From the NCBI GenBank assembly GCA_025716815.1, contig JAIXMN010000011.1, forward strand, positions 1,008,131-1,072,130: a stretch of DNA of 64,000 nt, written 5' to 3'. This stretch comes from Dichotomocladium elegans (Eukaryota; Mucoromycota; Mucoromycetes; Mucorales; Lichtheimiaceae). Every line of letters starts with the position of its first letter. The first letter of the stretch is position 1. The notes under the pieces are model-generated. The model saw only the letters and a list, made by a program, of their open reading frames with translations, did not search any database and had not been told where the DNA came from. Shown here one piece after another: positions 44,203 through 53,916 of the stretch. The translations under genes were made by a program, and so were the position numbers.

Positions 44203-44300
44203 TCTCGTCTCAACTACCACAAACAGATCAAGTACCTCGCACTTTATTTTTTCTTGTAAATATCATTCAAGCTTGACTCACCTCACACTTGGTTACTAAT

Positions 44301-46646
44301 ATGTCTTTAAATACAGACACTTACCAAAGATCCACTATGTCCAACTCAAGCACTTCTAACCTTGGCAAACGTTCCTCTGATCTTATGGTCAGCAGCGATT
44401 CTGAAGTTGATGTAGGTTATCAAATATTAACTAGAGACCTGCCTTCTGAGCTGTCAATTTCGAAACAGGGAATGCCCAGGTTATCCAGGGGAGGCAGCTT
44501 TATGTCCCTTGACCGCCAAGATTCCATCACGTCAATTGATTCCGAGTGGGATGAGGACAATGGCAATGGCAATGGCGGCGGCCAGGACTCAAGCTCCGTC
44601 CAGTCCGCCGAAGGAGTGAGCGTCAAGGCCCGAAAGAACTGGGTGTACAAATGGTTTGACGCCGTTGAAGATCCAGTAACCAATACGCTCTATTACTGGT
44701 GTCGATTCACCGTTGGGAGCAAGGCATCACGTTGCAATAAGCAGTACAAGGACCCACGAGGTTCCACGACTGTTCTGAAGAAGCACCTTGGGACCCATTG
44801 CATTACTGCAGACACGTCGCTTACGCCGACCCAGCAAGGGACATTCCTTGACCGGCACTTCAGAGGTAGTGGGGATCTCATCCCTCCCCAATTCAACGAT
44901 GAGCAGTTTAGACAAGCACTCGCGCTTTTCGTTGTGTCTGCAGCTTTGCCATTTACAATTGTCGAGAATCGCCACTTTCATACATTACTCAACCTTGCGC
45001 AATCAGCACCAAATCCAAGAGTAGTCAAACCGCCAAGCAACGATACGCTTGCACGCGCTGTATCTCACCTGTACGAGTATTACAAGTCTCGGATTATTGT
45101 CGTCCTACAAGAGCAAGAGAATCTGGCGTATACTGTTGACGCTTGGACCAGCGAGTGGAGAACTGCCTTCCTCGGCGTCACCGTTCATTGGATTGACACC
45201 GAGTGGACACAACAGTCGATTGTTTTGGGTTTCGAAGAGCTTGTTGGACCACACACAGGAGCAAACATGGCGGCCGCTTTTGGAAAGGTCCTAAATGACT
45301 GGGGTCTCTCAAGGAAACCATTTTTTTTGACTGCTGACAACGCGTCAAATATGATCAAGATGGCCGAGCAAGTCGAGCGTAGTGTCGGCATCACTGTTTT
45401 TAATGCAACGGAAAATCGTATTCCTTGCATCGCGCACGTTATTAATCTCGCTGCTCAGAGTGTGATCCGCGACAGTTTAAAGGCTGAGGCAGCTGACAGC
45501 GAGCAAGGGGCTTTTGAGGACGAAGAAGAAGGACCAGATGACAACACACCAGGTAAATATCAGAAAAAAGATGAAATGAGCACACTTTTTCAACGCGACT
45601 AAATATCCTCACCTTAGGTATCATCTTGCGCAAACTACGGAAGGGAATTGTCAATATCCGTGCATCTCCGCAGCGGCTTGCTCAGTACCGTAGTGCTTTT
45701 GACGGCATGTTTGAAGTGGAGGAACAGGTCACCAGTAGCCCTCTCGCTTTAATCCTAGACGTCCGCACTCGGTGGAATTCCACATACGAGATGATTCAAC
45801 GGTCGCTAGAGGTCAGACGCGCATACAACAATACTTGTCACAACATTCCAGGACTTGAACAATATGTGCTGTCTGATGACGAATGGTTGTGCTTGGAGAA
45901 AGTTTCATTATTGCTTCACGAATTTGCCAAACTGACACCACTGCTCTCTGGCGCGACATACCCAACCTTGAACCTTGTAATTCTCTCATATAACCGGTTG
46001 CTTGACCATCTGGAAACTTTGAGGAGGACTGGAAAATGTAAGCGAGGTTACAGTGAAGCGATTCCAGACACCAAACTTATATGTTGATTCGTAGGAATGG
46101 CCCGCGCTATCAGAAGCAGCACGCTGTGGATGGGCAAAATTAAAAGGCTACTACTGCAAGGTCGAAGGACATGCCTTTGCTGTCGCGACTGCTATGGATC
46201 CACGGCTGAAATTCCAATGGTGGGAGGACGAGAACTGGGGACACTTCGGTGATGTTGCGAAAGAGCAAGTGCAAGCGACTTGGGAAGCGTACAAGCCGAT
46301 TGCTGGTCATGAGTCGTCCATTTGCAATCCAGATGCCTTAATCAGGAGGCCGCAAAGGATTGCTGACCAGCTGCAGGCATACGTCTCCGCAAATTGTATA
46401 TTTGATGAAACAAACGGTGTCAATCAGGAGCTTGTTCTCAGCTACTGGCGCAGCCAGGTGAACGAATGGAAAGAGCTGAAGACAATGGCGCGCAGATACC
46501 TGGCAATACCAGCATCGTCAGTCGGTTCGGAGCGCACATTTTCACGAGCAAAGCATTACATTCCAGCATCAAGAAATCGGCTCAATCCTGCAAAGCTTCG
46601 CGAGAGTGTACTTGTCAACTCGTGGTGTACATATTTCGGCGAGTAG
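44301..46646 (+). CDS. hAT transposase (BED finger, RNase H core, dimerisation domain)
   Basis: Start ATG 44301 (MSLNTDTYQRS). Exon 1 to 45552; intron 45553-45617 (GTAAAT...CTTAG) restores TPGIILRKLRKG. Exon 2 runs to about 46037; a second intron probably ends at 46095, but the frame across it does not close in my reading (off by one), so a small indel is possible. The last exon reads EWPALSEAARCGWAK to a stop at 46646. Domains: Ser-rich N-terminus; BED-like zinc finger (CRFTVGSKASRCNKQY...HLGTHC); RNase H-fold with VDAWTSEWRTAFLGVT (D), LTADNASNM (D) and the hAT C-terminal ASSVGSERTFSRAK (E) followed by NRLNPAKLRESVLVNSW. Cuts and pastes the surrounding hAT element. Nearly intact. Confidence 0.85.
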
Positions 46647-47379
46647 ATGGGCGTTAGCAGGCGGCAAACTAAAAGAAGATTGTTTATGCTAGAAAGATGT
46701 CACCTTAAGCGTGAGTCTCGTAAATAAATAAAAAAAGCTTTCGCGTCGCTGTAATTGCAGCAATTAACATCGATTAATAATACTTTGTTGCTGGTTTCGC
46801 AGTACAATTACGTACGCGGTTTCTCTGAAGGCAGACCAGCTTTGAAATGTGGTGGGCATGGGTGCAAATTTAAATTGTTCAGCTTGTGACCGTCACCCAG
46901 CCACAACCATAGGCATAACTAGCTAGTCTGAAGCCATTCTGCCAGACATCAGAAGCGTTCCAAATGGCTCCCGCGTCAGCAATTATACCACTTTGCCTTC
47001 TATGGATCAAACCCTCCAACTTTTTTAATTCCTATTGGGATTTTCTGTTCTTTGACGCTTAATTTTTTGCTACAACTGCTAATGTCATCTTAAAATCAAC
47101 TTCGGTTTTCACCTTTCTCCGTTCTGACAGTATTGCCGAATGGCCATATTCTTTCCAATTTCGCTCTATTGATGTGTTTTAATAAATCTCCTCATTTCAG
47201 CATTACGGATCACGGATTGGGACGGATTGGGACGGATTGAAGCGGTGTGGATCCGGATTGCAAATTGCAATCCGTTTAGCAAACGGATCGGATTCGGTGT
47301 GAGCAATTCGATCCGCGGTGTGGATCCGGATTGGATCCAATCCGATCCAGATCCGTCAATGAGAAACCCTACGCGTTTC

Positions 47380-49763
47380 GGATATCGAGCTTGGTGAATA
47401 TGCGCGCAGTGGCGAGGCGATCGACCATTTCGTTTATTAGTGGAAGTGGATACCTGTTCTTGATGGTCACTTTGTTTAGCCCACGGTAGTCGACACAGAG
47501 GCGAAGAGAGCCATCTTTCTTCTTGACAAAGATTATGGGTGCGCCTGCGGGGCTGGTTGAGCGACGTATAAACCCATTTTCTAGGTTGGTTGTTAGATAG
47601 TCAGAGAGAGCCTTCAGTTCTTCTTGTGATAATGGATAGATGGGGCCAAAAGGAGGCTGAGCATTTTCCGTAAGTGGGATGATATGATCTATGCCTGGAT
47701 GGTGGATTGGCAACGAACTGGCTTCGGCTTCGCTAAAGACGTCGAGGTAATCGTGATACTTTGTAGGTATGGCGAGGTTGTTAGCCGAGTCACCTGATAC
47801 GTCAGTGAGGGTATTCGCCAAGGTCGCGATTTGCCGGGGGTCGATGCAGAATGCCTGTGCCCCCTTCTTGATATACCCCTTCATGCTACGTGCGCTACAA
47901 AGGCGAATGTCGATGGGGTTCGGTGCAGGGTGAGATGGATGGATTAGAGAGAATGAAAAAAGACAACTATAAAAGTATCTTTGAGGTTGATGTTTATTCC
48001 TGAAAATAAAATAACTCTCTTTTATAATAATTCTATTAGAACGGCGATGTAAGTGCTTAATCCTGTTAGGACGTATCGGATGAGAGCATTCTCTTTTCAT
48101 TGTCCTCTTCAAGACCAGTGATGGATCCTGGGTAGAGGAAGTACCTTTGATAGGTGCGATTGTCCTGTCACGCAAGCGGATATGAAAATATCGGTCCCTG
48201 AACATCAATGTGTTAAATTCATCATTGTCTTAGTTTCAGGATATCGGCGATAGTGATGTGAAACCGGCTAAGTTCTCTAACATGGATCAATGTTCACCAC
48301 ACAGGGGGCTTGCTGGAGATGGGTGCTTGCAGCTGCACCTGACGACCTGGCTGGCATGGTGGGGGATGTAATGCCACAGTGCGCTTTTTCCAGTTGATGT
48401 GTGGATTGTGTTGTGCAAGCCACGGCATTCCGAGGATGATTTGGTAGTTGCCCAGGGACGTAGCATACAGGGCACACTTCTCGATGCAGTCGCCAGTTTG
48501 CATTTCTGGATGACATACCTTTGTAACAATGCCTGACCGTATAGCACGACCATCCACTGTGTACACCTTGAGTGGCTGCGGACTGTCGGCTAGTGGCACC
48601 CCTTGGGTTGTTGCGAATTCCATATCGATAAAGCTCTCCATGGCGCCGGAGTCTATCAAGGCCTCAGCTGAAACCTCACTTTCGCCAAAACGTAAGGTGA
48701 CTGGGAGACTCAATGGTGTGTTTGCAGATGGTGTATGTAGTGTGAGCGCGTGTACTGGTAATGGTGAAAAGATAGATGAAGGATAGAGAGATTTGCTTTC
48801 AATGGTTGATTTATTGATAGGATGATTTCTTCCCAGGGAATACTCTCCTACAGACCCTGGGGAGTGCCTTTTCCCTTCTTGGGACATGACGCGGCATTGT
48901 GACCTTGGCCACCACAGTACAAGCACAGATTCAATTTTCGACGCTGGGCTTTTTCCTCCTTGGTCAGAGGTCCAAACTTGATGGGGGCAGCGTTCGATCT
49001 CCATATCCTGTACGTCTGAGGAAGTGGGCTGGACGACATGTGGATTGCGGACTGGAGTGGCAAACTTGTATGTGGGGCGCTGGGAGCGTTTCCCATCGCG
49101 AGAGCGTACACGAGTATCTAACTCTATAACCTTTGACGCGTAGGTCCATAGATCGTCAGGGAGGTCGCGAGTGGTGAGTTGATCCTTGATGTGGTCCGAC
49201 CAACTAAGTCGTAGGATTGCGAGCAAAGCAGCATCATTGAATTCGGTCTTGACGGCATAGCGGCAGAACGCGGCAACGTGCTCGCTAGCAGGCTTGTTTC
49301 CTTGGCGCATCGTCAAGAGTTTTTCTTCGGCATCCCTTAACTCGTTGACTTCGCCAAAGGCAGCGCGGAAAGCAGTGAGGAAGGCGGGGAACGAAAGCAT
49401 GATGGGGTCGACCTCTTCATCATCAAGCTCCATGATATAAGGTTCGGCCCAAGTGAATGCGACGCCAGACATGTTCGAACACATGAACAAGATCTTTGTG
49501 AGATGGTCTGGATATCGCTGGGGGTTCAGGCGGATGGCTAACTTGACTTTGGCGATAAATGTGGAGACATCAGCAGTCTCGCCAGTGAACTTCGGAATTG
49601 AAATTTTTATGTCGCCTACACGATTTCCATCTTCCATGCCAGGATGGAGGCGTGACATGGAGTTAGTGACATCATCAGTGTTGGCGGCATTGACAACCAC
49701 AGAACGCGGTTCGGTTTCAGTGTCTTGAGGCAGAGGGACTCGAGACGGACCAGATTTGGGCAT
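47380..49763 (-). pseudogene. Gypsy B Gag, protease and first part of RT, split by LTR A5
   Basis: ATG 49763 (MPKSGPSRVPLPQD). Gag core with NLDLKI-type strands (GDIKISIPKFTGETADV, LSWSDHIKDQL). The zinc knuckle [14 protein letters not shown] (about 48898-48940) lies in another frame than the flanking parts, so two small compensating frameshifts surround it. Protease ALIDSGAMESFIDM (about 48650) keeps Asp-Ser-Gly. The frame is cut at 48302 by solo LTR A5 and resumes at 47925. RT starts with [39 protein letters not shown] and ends at [10 protein letters not shown], where the hAT is inserted. Confidence 0.87.
47931..48301 (-). repeat. Solo LTR, Gypsy family A (A5), recent
   Basis: 371 bp; I see one difference (ACATGG for ACACGG) from the LTRs of the intact A element. 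Target-site duplication CAGGG at 47926-47930 and 48302-48306. Inserted between protease and RT of Gypsy B; it formed by LTR-LTR recombination that removed the body of an A element. Confidence 0.97.
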
Positions 49764-49807
49764 TGCAGATAGACAGGAAGTAGGTAACACCAATGATCAG
49801 ATTATGA

Positions 49808-50441
49808 TGTCGCGGATACAGGGCAGACAGACAAGAAAGTGTAGCGCAGGAACAAGACAGGAGAACAGAAGGCAGGCACAGACCGAGAATGGGTTGGCAG
49901 TGATAGTGCTGGCAATGGAGTAGAGGGAAAGATCAGGAACTACTCTAGAGAACAATACTATACTACTAACCAGAATTGTGCCTGACAGAAAAGAATCAAG
50001 ACAAGACAGGACAAGAGATGGAGGACAAGACAAGAACTACACTACGGGGGGTGGGTGTTAGGTACTCCCAATCACACAGCATGCACCAATTCGGATAGCT
50101 ACCAGGAACAAGGCAGAGCCCAAGAGGCAGGACAAAGGATAGGTATGGATCGATAGACCGGATAGACAGAGAACTGATGACCAGGGATGATATATGACGA
50201 AGGATAATCTGATGATATTTTATTATAACAAATACGAGGGTATTTATACTAGATCTTATGGGAGAGGCGTATGGGATATACTGAGGTTCGTTGCAATGAC
50301 TTGAAGAATTAATAAATGTAGACAGAGTAATAAATGCAATCGACCAAAATTAATGCAACCAGGACAATAAATGCATTCGTGAAAGGGGTACCCAGGCTAA
50401 GGGGCGAACGCTCTCGAATAATCCCATTTTGGGTCATGACA
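49808..50441 (-). repeat. 5' LTR of Gypsy B
   Basis: 634 bp, TGTCATGACCC...TATCCGCGACA on the minus strand; the true 3' end is shown by the solo LTR B2. Contains AGTATAAATACCC and ATAATAAAATATC as TATA and poly(A) signals, then a long C/T-rich leader-like half. Right flank TATAG leads into the D2 leader. Confidence 0.93.
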
Positions 50442-50686
50442 TATAGAATCAATAAAGGGTATCACTTGGTCAAGCAAGAAGAAGTCTGCAAAGTCGATAT
50501 CAAGGCTGGTTTGAGTACTCCGGGACATTACCATTTTTAGATGGAATTGTACAAGACAACCAGGAACCAAGAGCCCAGGACCTGACAAATTGGTAGCTGT
50601 TGAAAGTTTCTTTCCACTAACTCTTGGAACCGATTTATTTGCAAGCTTTCAAGGATAACTTTGTACCATACCTGTGACCCACCAAA

Positions 50687-51651
50687 ATGGATTCAGAGCA
50701 AGTCCAAAACAATCAACCCAACCTCACCCTCAAGCAACAAGTGCTCATGTCAGTCATGCAGTCCCTGCAACAGGTCCTGCAGCAGCAACAACAGCAAAGT
50801 CAGCAAATCGCTGCAATGCAAAACTCCCAAGTGGGACCCGACCAAGGCCAACAGACAACCTCACGGAGTAGCCGTTCGCTGGTGCAAGCACTAAAGCCCA
50901 CCAAACTGGATGTCTTCCAAGGCGAACGTACATCTCAAGCAGTTGAGGCGTGGCTGTATACAGTCCAGAAGTATTGTGAGTTGGCGGAAATCGACGACGA
51001 CCATCAGATGGTGCTTTTCGCGGTGACTCCGCTACGTGATGGTGCCATCGCTTGGTGGCGACAATTGGAGGCAGAACTCGACCTGGAAACCCCCAGCACC
51101 TGGGCAGAAGTCTGCCAGGCTTTCCAGAAAGAGTTCAAGCCTGAGAACTCTGAACAGCTGGCCCGTCAACGCCTACAACAACTGGAGCAGAAAACAACAA
51201 TCGAAGCTTACATCCGTGAGTTCATAGCACGATGTTGGAGTTACCAAACATGGACACCTGGGATGCAATGTTCATCTTCACCCAAGGCTTCAAGTACCAT
51301 GCACGTCTCCAAGTGCTGATCCAAAAGCCAACCACGCTGCATCAGGCCTACAAGTTCGCGGAATCATATGAGGCCGCGCAACAATGTGTAAAGGGTCTGC
51401 GACCATCCCGCTTCGCTGTACCATCAGTCCCCGGACAAGGATTTGCGGCGCGCAATCAAGGCTATATCCCGCAAACTCCATCACCCATGGATCTCGATGT
51501 CGTCGCACCTACAAGCAGGACGTCCCGGCGGCCAAACATCCGATGCTTCAAGTGTGGCCGCATCGGACACATCAAGCGAGAATGTCGTCAACAGCAAGAC
51601 CGTGCTAAACAAGACTCCAAGTCGCAGGGTTTTGGCACTGCGCGTACATAA
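50687..51651 (+). pseudogene. Gypsy D2 Gag with one frameshift
   Basis: ATG 50687 (MDSEQVQNNQPN). Gln-rich coiled N-terminus, Gag core KPTKLDVFQGERTSQAVEAWLY and LRDGAIAWWRQLEAEL, then EYIREF-like AYIREFIARC. A frameshift near 51232 moves to LELPNMDTWDAMFIFTQGFK; the protein ends with a classical zinc knuckle CFKCGRIGHIKREC (about 51544-51585) and a stop at 51651. The Gag would coat the element RNA. The pol frame follows in a different frame 70 bases on. Confidence 0.88.
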
Positions 51652-51722
51652 GCAAGGGGGAACGTACGCGCGACCTTGAACATCCCCTTACCAAGGAAAA
51701 ATGGTCGCTGGAGAATCGGGGG

Positions 51723-53749
51723 ATGGTTCACAAGGGTCCGACAGACAAGGATTCTCCAGTGGGGCTGGTCGAAACTCATCAGGAAAAAGACGAAGCTGCA
51801 ATGTGTATAGCTCAAGACTTGCAGGATACTCCAGGTGACAGACTGATGAGCGCAACTGAGGGTGACCAGCACGGTGATGATGCAGCTCCAAAAGCTCTCA
51901 CCGAGGAGCAACAGTTGCGAAAAGATTATTGTTACTTGGAAGGACTCTTCACCTGCAGCGGAGGCGAATCTTTGCCGTTGTATGGCGGCAGATGCGGAAA
52001 TAAGCAAATACTGGCGCTAATCGATACGGGGGCGAGCACAAGTTACATTTCGCCCAGACTATGCAAAGGACTTAAGATATTCGATATCGAAGCGCAGGAA
52101 GTAGAAACTGCCGGCAGACACAAACTAATAATTTCCAAGAAGGCTAAGGTTCCATTCACCTTATCAGGATGTTTCATGACAGTCGAAGCATACATCCTGG
52201 AGACGAAGTTCAACATCATCCTTGGAAGGAATTGGCTGGCAGGATATTCACCGATAGCTGACTGGACAACCGATACTTGGACGATCAAGATCGATGGCGA
52301 GACACATATACTATGACCTGAGCATTACCTGGGAGACTCAGGGGTACGATACCTACTATCACACAAGCAAGTCAGCAGAGCAATCCGCAAGAACGAGGTA
52401 CAAGAATTGTTCATGTTACACTTACTGGAGGCCGACATCCAGTCAAAGGAAATCCCTGCATCCATGCAGGTGCTCATAGACGACTACCAAGATGTCTTTC
52501 GTGATGAGCTACCTGGCCTACTGTCATGACCCAAAATGGGATTATTCGAGAGCGTTCACCCCTTACCCTGGGTACCCCTTTCACGAATGCATTTATTGTC
52601 CTGGTTGCATTAATTTTGGTCGATTGCATTTATTACTCCGTCTACATTTATTAATTCTTCAAGTCATTGCAACGAACCTCAGTATATCCCATACGCCTCT
52701 CCCATAAGATCTAGTATAAATACCCTCGTATTTGTTATAATAAAATATCATCAGATTATCCTTCGTCATATATCATCCCTGGTCATCAGTTCTCTGTCTA
52801 TCCGGTCTATCGATCCATACCTATCCTTTGTCCTGCCTCTTGGGCTCTGCCTTGTTCCTGGTAGCTATCCGAATTGGTGCATGCTGTGTGATTGGGAGTA
52901 CCTAACACCCACCCCCCGTAGTGTAGTTCTTGTCTTGTCCTCCATCTCTTGTCCTGTCTTGTCTTGATTCTTTTCTGTCAGGCACAATTCTGGTTAGTAG
53001 TATAGTATTGTTCTCTAGAGTAGTTCCTGATCTTTCCCTCTACTCCATTGCCAGCACTATCACTGCCAACCCATTCTCGGTCTGTGCCTGCCTTCTGTTC
53101 TCCTGTCTTGCTCCTGCCTCTGACTCTACGTCTTCCTGCACTACACTTTCTTGTCTGTCTGCTCTGTATCCGCGACACCTACCCCCAGAAAGAAAAATAG
53201 AACATGTTATTGACACGGGCGACGCAAAACCCATTGCAAGACCACCGTTCAAGATGTCACCGTTAGAGCTCGACGAACTACGCCGACAACTGGATGAGCT
53301 CCTACAACTAGGTCTGATTCAACCAAGTGCTTCACCTTGGGGGGCCCCGGTATTATTCGTTAAGAAGAAAGACGGGAGCATACGTATGTGCATTGATTAT
53401 CGTGCGTTAAACAAGGTGACAATTCGTAACCAGCACCCATTGCCAAGGATCGACGAATGCCTGGAACGATTACAAGGAGCATCTTTCTTTACAAGTCTCG
53501 ACCTCAAGAGCGGCTATCATCAAATCCGCACTAGACAAGAAGATGTTCCTAAAACGGCATTCAATACCCAGTACGGCCAATTCTCTTTCCTTGTCTTACC
53601 GTTTGGCCTGTGCAATGCCCCGCCCACGTTTCAAAGCTTAATGAATAAGGTCCTCGGCGAATACCTCAATCGCTTCGCACTGGTGTATCTAGACGATATC
53701 CTAATCTTCAGCAAGTCCAAGGAGGAACACCAGAAACATGTTCGTCTGG
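51723..53749 (+). pseudogene. Gypsy D2 protease and reverse transcriptase, interrupted and truncated
   Basis: The protease part (51723-52316) has LALIDTGASTSYISP (about 52015) and ILGRNWL. The frame breaks near 52316, and the linker IDDYQDVFRDELPGLL leads to solo LTR B2. After it, RT resumes at 53183 with [55 protein letters not shown] and [11 protein letters not shown] (about 53690). It ends at 53749 at the partial MITE. No RNase H or integrase remains. Confidence 0.9.
52522..53177 (+). repeat. Solo LTR, Gypsy family B (B2)
   Basis: 656 bp, TGTCATGACCC...CCGCGACA, target-site duplication CCTAC at 52517-52521 and 53178-53182. It defines the true length of the B LTR. Inserted between protease and RT of D2. 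Confidence 0.96.
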
Positions 53750-53751
53750 TA

Positions 53752-53916
53752 CAGGATTTTCAAGAAGAAGTTTGCCACAAAATTTAGTTGTTCATATAGA
53801 CCGTCTAGGTTTTTCGTTTTTTTGGCTTCAAATTCGAATACAAATTTTAGTATTTCGTTGCTACCCTTTTGTCAAATTTAAAGGCAATAGCTGCAAGAAC
53901 ATGTCAATGAGGTGGC
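53752..53916 (+). mobile_element. Partial MITE, left half (M4)
   Basis: Begins CAGGATTTTCAAGAAGAAG after TA (53750-53751) and follows the MITE to AGAACATGTCAATG, then changes directly into LINE sequence. The right half and its TA are missing, so this is a rearrangement joint and not a simple insertion. Confidence 0.85.

Larger units (their letters stand above)
41752..47371 (+). mobile_element. hAT transposon, 5.6 kb
   Basis: Terminal inverted repeat of 13 bp (TAGGGTTTCTCAT) and an 8-bp target-site duplication CGCGTTTC at 41744-41751 and 47372-47379, typical of hAT. Both subterminal regions (41760-41960 and 47215-47360) hold many GGATCCGGATT/GGATTGCA words in both orientations, the likely transposase binding sites. 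It is inserted in the RT of Gypsy B. 41960-43430 holds no gene I recognise. It includes an older LTR pair (43431-44202) just before the transposase and AATAAA signals after it (about 46720). Confidence 0.97.
36519..50441 (-). mobile_element. Ty3/Gypsy chromodomain element B with three nested insertions
   Basis: Minus-strand element: 5' LTR 49808-50441, gag-protease, RT, RNase H, integrase, chromodomain, polypurine tract AAGGGGAGGC (next to 36767) and a truncated 3' LTR 36519-36767. Inserted into it, each with its own duplication, are solo LTR A5 (47931-48301), a hAT transposon (41752-47371) and Merlin copy 2 (37352-39679). Without these it would be about 5.6 kb. The 5' LTR outer flank is the D2 leader. 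Confidence 0.93.
50442..53749 (+). mobile_element. Ty3/Gypsy element D2, 5' part, split by solo LTR B2
   Basis: The plus-strand leader ends CCTGACA, followed by AATTGGTAGCTGTTG (a TGG-type primer site, about 50588-50602) as in D1. Then gag, protease and RT up to 53749, where a partial MITE begins. RNase H, integrase and the 3' LTR are missing. The 5' LTR is only partly present because Gypsy B lies at its left. Confidence 0.85.

Noticed and set aside
36517..50445. TATA as a 4-bp target duplication of Gypsy B
   Set aside because: The solo LTR B2 with its CCTAC duplication shows that the B LTR is about 650 bp, so the 36519 end is a truncation and the TATA match is chance.
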